Assembly: GCA_013214715.1 (NCBI GenBank)
Contig: JABSSB010000033.1
Coordinates: forward strand, 13,052-24,274
Direction: 5' to 3'
From: Paracoccaceae bacterium
Lineage (GTDB): Bacteria; Pseudomonadota; Alphaproteobacteria; Rhodobacterales; Rhodobacteraceae
DNA length: 11,223 bases
Shown here piece after piece: positions 1 to 6,314 of the stretch. The position numbers and the translations under genes were made by a program. Each line of letters opens with the position of its first letter. Positions within the stretch are counted from its first letter, which is position 1. The notes under the pieces are model-generated. The model worked only from the letters and a program-made list of their open reading frames with translations, was not told the origin of the DNA and ran no database searches.

Positions 1-264
1 AACCCAGCTCTTGTCCGTGACAAACGCGATCCTTTCAAACCCATGCCAGTGACTGAGGCCCAGTTTCGCGTCAGCCAACATTGCTCCGGCATCAAAGCCT
101 TCAAATCCCGGCCCAAGGATGACAAGCACGCGAAAATGGCTGTGGTCCGCCAGTATGGCTTCGATCGCGGGGGTCAAAGTGTCATCATAATCGGCGGTTT
201 CAATGCGACCCGTGATTTCGACCTCAAGGATACCGCTATCGGGAAGGCTGGTGATCTTGAACAT
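1..264 (-). CDS. SpoIIAA-like / STAS-fold protein, C-terminus cut by window edge
   Basis: An open frame starts at ATG 264-262 and is still open at base 1, giving 88 codons without a stop. The protein begins MFKITSLPDSG and contains VLVILGPGFEGFDAGAM near residues 46-62 and a KLGLSHWHGFERIAFVTD stretch near 67-84. That last pattern (lysine, then histidine-tryptophan, then phenylalanine-glutamate, then a hydrophobic strand ending in TD) is typical of the SpoIIAA-like family (PF11964), which folds like an anti-sigma-factor-antagonist STAS domain but usually lacks the phosphorylated serine. The family is about 120 residues long, so roughly the last quarter is missing here. The start is supported by GAGGT five bases upstream. 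The gene lies 56 bases after the oxygenase gene on the same strand and may be the last member of that transcript. No specific substrate or partner can be deduced. Confidence 0.8.
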   Translation of the reverse strand, partial: MFKITSLPDSGILEVEITGRIETADYDDTLTPAIEAILADHSHFRVLVILGPGFEGFDAGAMLADAKLGLSHWHGFERIAFVTDKSWV

Positions 265-269
265 GCTAC

Positions 270-274
270 ACCTC
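270..274 (-). promoter_or_regulatory. Ribosome binding site of the SpoIIAA-like gene
   Basis: On the minus strand GAGGT lies five bases before the ATG at 264. It fixes this start even though the gene is incomplete in the window. Confidence 0.6.
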
Positions 275-320
275 AGTGAATGATCGCCTCAAAGCTAACA
301 CAGCCAGCGCATATAAGTCA

Positions 321-1097
321 TCACAAACGCAGCCACTCCGCCACAGACCCAAGCAGAGGTCTGAAATACGCCACCATGCGCCCGTCCGGACCCGCCTGCG
401 CCGAGCCTGCCCAGGGGGCCACCCCGTGGACCAGCAAAGGGTGGACCAAAATGGTCTCTCCGGCCGCGAGGGGCTGTTCGATACGGCGGCAAGTTTCAAA
501 CACCTCCCGCCGCGCGGCGACATAAATGTCGGTCACGTCCAAATTGCTCCAGTGTTCGGGCGGGTGAGTTTCAAACGCGCGCGCAAAGGCCCTGCGCATG
601 ATATTGTGGCTGCCCTCCCAAACAACCAGCGGCGCGGCATTTGCATCCGCATCAGTCAAAGCGAGGCCCAGAATGAAGGCATGTGGTTCGCGGATGAAAC
701 GCCGCCGCTCCGGCCCTTCGGCCAGCACCCCGTCAACATGGGCCGCGTCACGTTTGAGCCGAAAGCGAAACGCCGCATCGCTTTCGCCCGTCCGTGGACG
801 CGGATAGCCAGGGTAGGTGACCGAGATCTGCGCGGCGTGCAAACCCGGCACTGCGCCCTGCCATATACGGATCGCGTCGACCGCCGCGCCGGACAGGTCC
901 GGGCCCTGCCCGACCCGCCCACGCATGTCATTGGGCAACGCATCGACGCCCACAAACCATGTGCCCTCGCAGACATGCCATTGGGCATTCGCCGGGTCGG
1001 TTACTGCCGCACGCGCTGCGGGCAAAGCATGATCCGCCCAGTTGCGCGTCGCGGCCTCGGCCGGAAAGCGCTGCCAGCCCAGCGCGGCGAGAGTCAT
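321..1097 (-). CDS. Probable Fe(II)/2-oxoglutarate-dependent oxygenase, PhyH-like
   Basis: The product has 258 residues when read from ATG 1097; an in-frame TTG three bases upstream is less likely. Visible metal-site candidates are an HVD triplet (H120, D122) and a distal histidine H224 in HPLLVHGVAPW, followed by R240 or R246 in GRMVAYFRP, which would hold the 2-oxoglutarate carboxylate. This HxD...H...R order is the facial triad of the cupin-type Fe(II)/2OG oxygenases, and the C-terminal block resembles phytanoyl-CoA dioxygenase (PhyH) relatives. Such enzymes hydroxylate small molecules with release of CO2 and succinate; the substrate here is unknown. The ATG overlaps the stop of the upstream TauE/SafE exporter by one base (TGATG), so the two are probably translationally coupled. 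The protein looks cytoplasmic, with no signal peptide or membrane segment. It could instead be an uncharacterised family sharing only the fold. Confidence 0.72.
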   Translation of the reverse strand: MTLAALGWQRFPAEAATRNWADHALPAARAAVTDPANAQWHVCEGTWFVGVDALPNDMRGRVGQGPDLSGAAVDAIRIWQGAVPGLHAAQISVTYPGYPRPRTGESDAAFRFRLKRDAAHVDGVLAEGPERRRFIREPHAFILGLALTDADANAAPLVVWEGSHNIMRRAFARAFETHPPEHWSNLDVTDIYVAARREVFETCRRIEQPLAAGETILVHPLLVHGVAPWAGSAQAGPDGRMVAYFRPLLGSVAEWLRL

Positions 1098-1921
1098 CAA
1101 CCCCAGATCGCCGTGCGCAGCATGTTCAGCGCGACCAGAACAAGAAACACGGCAAAGGTCTTTTTCAACGGTTTGGGATCCATCGCATGGGCCAGCTTGA
1201 CCCCCCAGGGCGTGGTGATCAGGGTCATGGCAATCACGACGCCAAAGGCTGGCAGGTTCACCGCGCCAATCGTGAAGGGCGGACGCGTGGCCGGATCAAC
1301 CGGCACCAGCAGAAAGCCCAAAACTGATGGCACGGCGATGATCACTCCAAACCCGGCAGCCGTCGCCACGGCGCGGTGGATCGGGACGTTATGCAAGCTC
1401 ATCAAGGGGACGCCAAAGCTGCCACCGCCTATGCCCATCAGGACCGACAGAAACCCCATCACTGGCGACATCACTGCGCGCCCCAGACCAGTTGGCATCT
1501 GATCGGCCACGCGCCATTCAGGCCGTCCAAACAGCATATAAAGCCCCACGGTGATCGCCAGCAGGCCGAAAATCACCTGAAGCGCCGTCGAGCTCAGCTG
1601 CGCCGCCGCCCAAACGCCCAAGGCCGCCCCGATGGCAATGCCCGGCGCCCATGTCTTGAGGATGGTCCAATCCACCGCGCCTTTCTTGTTATGCCCCTGC
1701 ACAGACCGCAGCGAGGTCACGATGATCGTTGCCAGGGACGTGGCCAGGCAGATCTGCATCAATTGCGGTCCATCATAGCCAAGCGCCTGGAACGCATAAA
1801 AAAACGCAGCGACCAGAACGACGCCGCCACCAACCCCCAAAAGCCCCGCCAGCACCCCGGCAAAGGCACCGATCACAAGCAGAAGGACCAGCATTTGCAA
1901 AAGAAGGGTGGTATCGGGCAT
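1097..1921 (-). CDS. TauE/SafE-family membrane exporter (anion/sulfite-type permease)
   Basis: The product is a 274-residue integral membrane protein with about eight hydrophobic segments. It shows the internal duplication typical of TauE/SafE (PF01925, formerly DUF81): a glycine-rich turn GLLGVGGGVVLV near residues 27-37 and its partner MGIGGGSFGVPLM near 162-174. The N-terminus MPDTTLLLQMLVLLL starts directly in the first membrane helix. The frame is open further upstream to 2101, but that part overlaps dusA and lacks a hydrophobic pattern. GGAGG five bases before ATG 1921 settles the start. Family members export sulfite, sulfoacetate or other small organic and sulfur anions; the substrate cannot be read from sequence. 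The gene starts 37 bases after the dusA stop, and its own stop overlaps the start of the oxygenase gene, suggesting a dusA-exporter-oxygenase transcript. Confidence 0.93.
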   Translation of the reverse strand: MPDTTLLLQMLVLLLVIGAFAGVLAGLLGVGGGVVLVAAFFYAFQALGYDGPQLMQICLATSLATIIVTSLRSVQGHNKKGAVDWTILKTWAPGIAIGAALGVWAAAQLSSTALQVIFGLLAITVGLYMLFGRPEWRVADQMPTGLGRAVMSPVMGFLSVLMGIGGGSFGVPLMSLHNVPIHRAVATAAGFGVIIAVPSVLGFLLVPVDPATRPPFTIGAVNLPAFGVVIAMTLITTPWGVKLAHAMDPKPLKKTFAVFLVLVALNMLRTAIWG

Positions 1922-1926
1922 GGCAG

Positions 1927-1931
1927 CCTCC
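1927..1931 (-). promoter_or_regulatory. Strong ribosome binding site of the TauE/SafE gene
   Basis: GGAGG on the minus strand lies five bases before ATG 1921. It decides the start against in-frame upstream codons that would run into dusA, and lets the exporter be translated efficiently from a dusA-led message. Confidence 0.75.
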
Positions 1932-1958
1932 GGTCTTTGTCTTGGTTGTCCGGTGGTT

Positions 1959-2993
1959 TTAGGGCGCGGGCACTGGTTCGACCAGCCCCGGCAACGCGGC
2001 CAGTGCCTGTTCGACCAAATCCGGCCCTGCGCCTTTGCGCGTGGCCCCTTCAGACAGGGTCCGCCGCCAAGCCCGCGCGCCCGGGCGCCCGGCAAAGACA
2101 CCCAGCATGTGGCGGGTCACCTGATGCAGACGACCGCCTGCGCTCAGATGTGCTTCGATATAGGGTAACATGGCGCGCACGGCCGCGACCGGATCGCTTG
2201 GCTCTCCGGCGCCATAGATTTCGGGATCGGTCCTGCACAGGATATTGGCCGGCTCGTGATACGCCGCGCGGCCAATCATCACGCCATCCAGCCCCGCGTC
2301 GAGGAAGGCCTTGGCCTGATCCAGCGAGGTGATGCCGCCATTGATGGAGATATGCAGATTTGGGAACAGGCCCTTCATCCGATGGACAAGGCCATAATCC
2401 AAGGGCGGAATATCCCGGTTCTCCTTGGGGGACAGCCCCTGTAGCCAGGCCTTGCGGGCATGGATCGTGACGCGCTCACATCCGGCCGCGATGATCCGGG
2501 CCAGGAATTCGGGTAGCACCTCATTGGGGTCCTGATCATCAACGCCGATGCGACATTTCACGGTGATTTCGGCCCGTGTGACCGCGCGCATGGCGGCAAC
2601 ACATTCCGCGACAAGACCCGGCTGCGTCATCAAGACCGCTCCAAACGCCCCCGATTGCACACGGTCAGACGGGCAGCCACAATTCAGATTGATCTCGGGA
2701 TATCCAGCGTCGGCACCAAGCTTTGCCGCGCTGGCCAGTTCTGCAGGATCAGAGCCGCCAAGTTGCAGGGCGACGGGATGCTCATGCGGCGTGTGGTCCA
2801 ACAGATGCAACGCGCCGCCGCGCACAAGGGCCGGAGCGGTCACCATTTCAGTGTAAAGAAGGGTTCTGGCGGACAGCAGGCGATGGAAATACCGGCAATG
2901 CCGATCCGTCCAGTCCATCATCGGCGCGACAGACAGGCGGGCGGACTTATGAAGCGTGTCTCCCGCAAATATGTCCCGGCCTTTCGCAATCAT
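1959..2993 (-). CDS. dusA: tRNA-dihydrouridine(20/20a) synthase DusA
   Basis: This 344-residue flavoprotein reduces uridine to dihydrouridine in the D-loop of tRNA, using FMN and NADPH. It opens its TIM barrel with SVAPMMDWTDRHCRYFHR (21-38), the DusA signature that distinguishes it from DusB/DusC. The catalytic cysteine is C107 in NCGCPSDRVQSGAFGA (104-119). Further FMN/RNA-contacting positions follow the family pattern: K146 in TVKCRIG, H178 and R180 in TIHARKAWLQGLSPKENR, NGG at 218-220 and GRAAYHEP at 241-248. The C-terminal helical tRNA-binding domain is complete (RHMLGVFAGRPGARAWRR). Length matches DusA of other proteobacteria (about 330). The start at ATG 2993 has GAGGAA ten bases upstream. 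It is the first gene of the leftward group and diverges from metG. Confidence 0.96.
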   Translation of the reverse strand: MIAKGRDIFAGDTLHKSARLSVAPMMDWTDRHCRYFHRLLSARTLLYTEMVTAPALVRGGALHLLDHTPHEHPVALQLGGSDPAELASAAKLGADAGYPEINLNCGCPSDRVQSGAFGAVLMTQPGLVAECVAAMRAVTRAEITVKCRIGVDDQDPNEVLPEFLARIIAAGCERVTIHARKAWLQGLSPKENRDIPPLDYGLVHRMKGLFPNLHISINGGITSLDQAKAFLDAGLDGVMIGRAAYHEPANILCRTDPEIYGAGEPSDPVAAVRAMLPYIEAHLSAGGRLHQVTRHMLGVFAGRPGARAWRRTLSEGATRKGAGPDLVEQALAALPGLVEPVPAP

Positions 2994-3082
2994 GACGTCT
3001 GTTCTTCCTCGCTGTTGCAGGTCGTGGTCACCTCAGATACTGGACCGGGTCGCCCATACCACTCTTCCGGGCTCATGTTCCA

Positions 3083-3109
3083 GCGTTGATCAAGCGTTTT
3101 GATCAACGC
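3083..3109. repeat. Perfect 11-bp inverted repeat, candidate operator or hairpin
   Basis: The arms GCGTTGATCAA (3083-3093) and TTGATCAACGC (3099-3109) are exact reverse complements separated by GCGTT. Each arm contains the self-palindromic octamer TTGATCAA, so there are two copies 13 bases apart. There is no T-run on either strand, so it is not a standard terminator. It lies in the 272-bp region between divergent dusA and metG, about 90 bases from the dusA start and 157 from the metG start. The rest of that region shows no convincing gene: frames across it have weak third-position GC and no recognisable family. I see no convincing sigma-70 hexamer pair either. The repeat could bind a dimeric regulator or fold in the dusA leader RNA. 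Confidence 0.6.
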
Positions 3110-3265
3110 AGCAGCCAAAGCAGCGCTGCGCCGATTGCCTGCCGCGCTGGTTTTTGAACGACTGCAGAGCGGGAACCAACGCGACAGGCCTTCTCTGTCT
3201 GGCCTTGACCCGCGCGATGGTCTACACGCGCTGAAAACGCCTGTCGCCAAAGAGATGTACCGCCG

Positions 3266-4984
3266 ATGACCCGTGTTCTGATCACCTCTGCCATTCCCTA
3301 TATCAACGGGATCAAACATCTGGGCAATCTCATCGGATCTCAGCTACCTGCTGATCTTTATGCCCGCTACAATCGCGGTCGCGGCAATGAAGTTCTGTTC
3401 CTGTGCGCCACCGACGAGCACGGCACCCCGGCCGAACTTGCCGCCGCGAAAGCAGGAAAACCAGTGGCCGAGTATTGTGCTGAGATGCATGAGGTTCAGG
3501 CCGGACTGGCGAAGGGTTTCGGGCTAAGCTTCGATCATTTTGGCCGCTCCTCCAGTCCGCAGAACCATCACCTGACCCAGCATTTCGCCGGACGACTGGC
3601 AGAGGCCGGACTGATCCGCGAAGTGTCCGAGAAACAGGTCTATTCCAACGCCGACGGACGGTTCTTGCCGGATCGGTACATCGAAGGCACCTGCCCCAAT
3701 TGTGGCTATGACAAGGCCCGCGGGGACCAATGCGAAAACTGCACCAAACAGCTGGACCCGACCGATCTTATCGAACCTCGGTCTGCCATCTCTGGCTCCA
3801 CCGATCTTGAAGTGCGCGAAACCAAGCACCTTTACCTGCGTCAATCCGCTTTGAAGGACGATCTGGATGCCTGGATCGACAGCAAAAGCGACTGGCCGGT
3901 TCTGACCACCTCCATCGCCAAGAAATGGCTGCATGATGGCGACGGGTTGCAAGATCGGGGCATCACCCGAGATTTGGATTGGGGCATTCCGGTCAAGAAA
4001 GGCTCTGACGACTGGCCCGGCATGGAAGGCAAGGTGTTCTATGTCTGGTTCGATGCACCCATCGAATACATTGCCTGTGCGGTGGAATGGGCCGATGCCA
4101 ATGATCTGGGCGATGCCGCCTGGCAGCGCTGGTGGCGCACAGACAAAGGCGCTGAAGACGTGCGCTATGTCCAGTTCATGGGCAAGGACAATGTGCCGTT
4201 TCACACGCTCAGCTTCCCGGCCACCATTCTGGGCTCGGGTGAGCCTTGGAAGCTGGTCGATCACCTTAAAAGTTTCAACTACCTCAACTATGATGGCGGC
4301 CAATTTTCAACCAGCCAGGGGCGCGGGGTGTTCCAGGATCAGGCGCTGGACATTCTGCCGGCCGACTATTGGCGCTGGTGGCTGCTGAGCCATGTGCCCG
4401 AAAGCTCGGACAGTGAATTCACCTGGGGAAACTTCCAGCAATCGGTGAACAAGGATCTGGCCGATGTTCTGGGCAATTTCGTCAGCCGCATCACCAAATT
4501 CTGCCGGTCCAAGTTTGGCGAAGCGGTGCCAGAAGGCGGCAGCTATGGCCCACAGGAAGACGCGCTGATCGCCGATCTGACCACGCGCATCCGCGCCTAT
4601 GAGGGTCACATGGACGCGATGGAAATCCGCAAAGCCGCCGGAGAGTTGCGCGCGATTTGGGTGGCGGGCAACGAATATCTGCAATCTGCAGCCCCTTGGT
4701 CCAGTTTCAAAACCGACCCCGATCAGGCCGCCGCACAGGTGCGTCTGGGTCTGAACCTGATTCGGCTTTATGCCGTGCTGTCTGCGCCGTTTATCCCCTT
4801 TGCCTCCGACGCGATGCTCGCGGCGATGCAGTCAGATGATCGCAGCTGGCCCGAGGATGTCGCAGCTGCGCTTGGCGCGCTTCCAGCCGGTCACGGCTTT
4901 ACCGTGCCGGATGTGCTATTTGCCAAAATCACGGATGCAGACCGGGAAGAATGGCAGGCCCGCTTTTCTGGCTCGCGCAGCTAA
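3266..4984 (+). CDS. metG: Methionyl-tRNA synthetase
   Basis: This class Ia aminoacyl-tRNA synthetase of 572 residues charges tRNA-Met, including the initiator. The Rossmann start MTRVLITSAIPYINGIKHLGN carries the HIGH-type motif as HLGN (18-21). The connective domain holds a zinc knuckle CPNC (143-146) and CENC (156-159), the MetG1 type. The Met-binding and core motifs GKVFYVWFDAPIEY (255-268) and QFMGKDNVPFHT (303-314) are intact. The second signature loop reads GGQFSTSQGRG (344-354), where KMSKS is expected; both lysines are replaced (Q346, T349). The helical anticodon-binding domain follows (about 390-545). There is no C-terminal EMAP/Trbp111-like tRNA-binding domain, as in other short MetG proteins. 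The start ATG 3266 is the first in frame and leads directly into the conserved strand. It runs convergent to the cbiZ remnant, with overlapping stop codons. Confidence 0.97.
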   Translation: MTRVLITSAIPYINGIKHLGNLIGSQLPADLYARYNRGRGNEVLFLCATDEHGTPAELAAAKAGKPVAEYCAEMHEVQAGLAKGFGLSFDHFGRSSSPQNHHLTQHFAGRLAEAGLIREVSEKQVYSNADGRFLPDRYIEGTCPNCGYDKARGDQCENCTKQLDPTDLIEPRSAISGSTDLEVRETKHLYLRQSALKDDLDAWIDSKSDWPVLTTSIAKKWLHDGDGLQDRGITRDLDWGIPVKKGSDDWPGMEGKVFYVWFDAPIEYIACAVEWADANDLGDAAWQRWWRTDKGAEDVRYVQFMGKDNVPFHTLSFPATILGSGEPWKLVDHLKSFNYLNYDGGQFSTSQGRGVFQDQALDILPADYWRWWLLSHVPESSDSEFTWGNFQQSVNKDLADVLGNFVSRITKFCRSKFGEAVPEGGSYGPQEDALIADLTTRIRAYEGHMDAMEIRKAAGELRAIWVAGNEYLQSAAPWSSFKTDPDQAAAQVRLGLNLIRLYAVLSAPFIPFASDAMLAAMQSDDRSWPEDVAAALGALPAGHGFTVPDVLFAKITDADREEWQARFSGSRS

Positions 4985-5205
4985 CTCGCGCGCGCAGCGG
5001 CTGCGGTTTCGCCCTTCCACGCCACAGCGGCGCCGTGCACGGCGTCATAAACCGCGCGGCCAAGGGCTTCCCCGGTTTCGGTATGCAACCCGGCAAAAGG
5101 CTGCGCCCCCGCCGGGGCAGCAAACGCCACGCAATCGGTGCCAGTACCGGGCCGATGACCAAAAACAGCAAATAGACGACGCCGTAATCGTGCAGTTTCT
5201 TGGTT
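4981..5205 (-). pseudogene. cbiZ: C-terminal remnant of adenosylcobinamide amidohydrolase (cbiZ-like)
   Basis: Only the end of a gene survives. The minus-strand frame closing with TAG at 4983-4981 is open back to a TGA at 5208-5206 and gives 74 residues. From about 5151 leftward they read PGTGTDCVAFAAPAG, then PFAGLHTETGEALGRAVYDAV, the characteristic C-terminus of CbiZ (PF01955), where GTGTD and AGxHTxxGExIGxAVYDA are conserved. CbiZ hydrolyses the aminopropanol side chain of adenosylcobinamide so that archaea and some bacteria can salvage corrinoids. The family is about 220 residues or more, so three quarters of the protein, including the start, is gone. The preceding residues (NQETARLRRRLFAVFGHR) look unrelated and are out of phase with the upstream receptor remnant, so a deletion has joined the two. 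The stop overlaps metG TAA (4982-4984) tail to tail. The identification rests on motif recognition only. Confidence 0.72.
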
Positions 5206-5760
5206 TCAAGGATGCCAAAGAACTGCGTATCGGCATTATCCGCCGCATAACGAAGGGCAGCAACCCGGCAGATTATACCCAGTGCTCGCTTCGGCAGTGA
5301 CGCCGAATTCGCGGCCCAAACAGCCTTTTTTGGTGATGATGTTGATCACGCCCGATGATACCTTGGAGCGTCAAAACACCGATTGCAGCCTGCGCAGGAC
5401 TACGATGCGCTCAATATTGGTGGTTTGAACGCCTGACAGGATATACTCGCTATCGCTCGCCGACAGAAGCACGCCGTTGCGCAGGATCAGCGCATGATTT
5501 GCTTCGCCGCCCCGAAACCGCAGCTGTGAAAACCCCGCGCCCGGCCCGTTGCCCGACACTCGCGGCACCGCGCACAGTGCATCTTGAACAGTGCGCATGC
5601 CCCGCTCCTCGATCTCATCGGAGGTCAGCACCGACACTGCACGGCCGTAATCCTCTTCGGAGATGGGGGCGAAGCCGCAAGATACGAAGATCTCGCCGGA
5701 ATGAAGCGCGGTATCCTGTGCCAGCGCGAGGGCTACCCGACTCAACCACAAGCAACCGTT
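5165..5760 (-). pseudogene. Degraded TonB-dependent receptor (BtuB-like), N-terminal plug fragment
   Basis: Read leftward, the frame gives an ALALAQDTA signal-peptide end, a TonB-box-like EIFVSCGFAP, then EEDYGRAVSVLTSDEIEERG, TVQDALCAVPRVS, GAGFSQLRFRGGEANHALIL, DSEYILSG and NIERIVVLRRLQSVF. This is the plug domain of a BtuB-type outer-membrane receptor. It is broken. A TGA at 5373-5371 interrupts the frame, and translation past it in the same frame gives GVINIITKKG at the expected spacing. Near 5265 the phase changes to a barrel-like stretch (VAALRYAADNADTQFFGI, roughly 5265-5210), which is lost before the cbiZ remnant. Usually invariant residues are changed: LIDGV reads LRNGV, VLRGPQSV reads VLRRLQSV, and VPGVS reads VPRVS. 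Intact receptors have 600 or more residues. No proper start codon is visible: the region before ALALAQ runs into sufE, whose stop is at 5780. Confidence 0.85.
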
Positions 5761-5779
5761 TAAGGCGATCTGTCTCTGA

Positions 5780-6190
5780 TCAGGTCGCCGTTGCTGCGGT
5801 ATCGCGGATACGCTCAATCATCGCGCGCAACCCGTTGGAGCGCTGCGCGGACAGGTGGTCGGTCAATCCCAGCCGCGCGAATTCCGCCCGTGCATCGACC
5901 TTACCGACATCAGACAAAGGCAGATCATTATAAAGCGCCTGAAGCACAGCGATCAGCCCCCGCACGATCATCGCATCACTATCGCCGTCAAAGCGGAACT
6001 GCCCATTTGTGATTTGCGGATGCAACCAGACCTGACTGGCACAGCCATCTACCTTGGTGGCCGGTACTTTGAGCGCGCCATCCAGCGGCGTCATCGCCTT
6101 GCCCCGCTCGATCACATAGCGATAGCGATCTTCCCAATCTTCGAGAAACTCAAAATCCTCGATAATCTCTTCAAAGGCTGCGCTTGCCAT
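5780..6190 (-). CDS. sufE: SufE-family cysteine desulfurase-associated sulfur acceptor
   Basis: This 136-residue protein belongs to the SufE/CsdE family. It takes persulfide sulfur from the cysteine desulfurase SufS and hands it to the SufBCD scaffold for Fe-S cluster assembly in the cytoplasm. The acceptor cysteine is C50 in TKVDGCASQVWL, matching the VxGCxSQVW loop of the family. The N-terminal helix FEEIIEDFEFLEDWEDRYRYVI and the later LPLSDVGKVDA...LGLTDHLSAQRSNGLRAMIERI are standard. I chose ATG 6190 because GGAG lies 11 bases upstream; a GTG at 6202 in frame would add four residues (MAQI). No suf genes adjoin, so this SufE acts in trans. The decayed receptor begins just beyond its stop. 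It is divergent from the lipoprotein gene across 124 bases. Confidence 0.95.
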   Translation of the reverse strand: MASAAFEEIIEDFEFLEDWEDRYRYVIERGKAMTPLDGALKVPATKVDGCASQVWLHPQITNGQFRFDGDSDAMIVRGLIAVLQALYNDLPLSDVGKVDARAEFARLGLTDHLSAQRSNGLRAMIERIRDTAATAT

Positions 6191-6201
6191 GATCTGCGCC
6201 A

Positions 6202-6205
6202 CTCC
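6202..6205 (-). promoter_or_regulatory. Ribosome binding site of sufE
   Basis: GGAG on the minus strand lies 11 bases before ATG 6190 and would overlap the alternative GTG start at 6202. It therefore favours the shorter protein. Confidence 0.45.
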
Positions 6206-6314
6206 GTTTGGCCGCTTTGTCTTGATGTTGACCTAAGCTGCGGGGGCGGCCCTGTCCAGAGCGTGGCAAGCGGCTTTTCAAGTCCGAGCCAATCGGCTAG
6301 GCCAAAGAAAAGCC

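Noticed and set aside
276..1502. Plus-strand open frame of about 408 codons
   Set aside because: It runs antisense across both the oxygenase and the exporter genes, is rich in Arg/Pro/His as expected for an antisense frame in GC-rich DNA, and shows no family motif.
3086..3106. FNR/FnrL binding site
   Set aside because: TTGAT and ATCAA halves are present, but the required four-base spacing is not; the octamers are self-contained palindromes.
3183..3204. Imperfect GACAG/CTGTC and AGGCC/GGCCT inverted repeats upstream of metG
   Set aside because: The arms are only five bases and mutually interleaved, with no T-run; not above chance expectation.
2990..3319. Small minus-strand frame ending in an ATGA overlap with dusA
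   Set aside because: The overlap is tempting, but third-position GC is clearly lower than in neighbouring genes, the frame begins inside metG, the inverted repeat lies within it, and no family is recognisable.
4929..5171. Apparent hydrophobic peptide YLLFLVIGPVLAPIAW on the minus strand
   Set aside because: It is an off-phase reading across the deletion junction; the CbiZ-like phase in the same bases has strong family motifs, so a real membrane protein is unlikely.
6228..6256. Promoter with TTGACC before the lipoprotein gene
   Set aside because: A -35-like hexamer exists, but the -10 position (CCTGTC) does not match.
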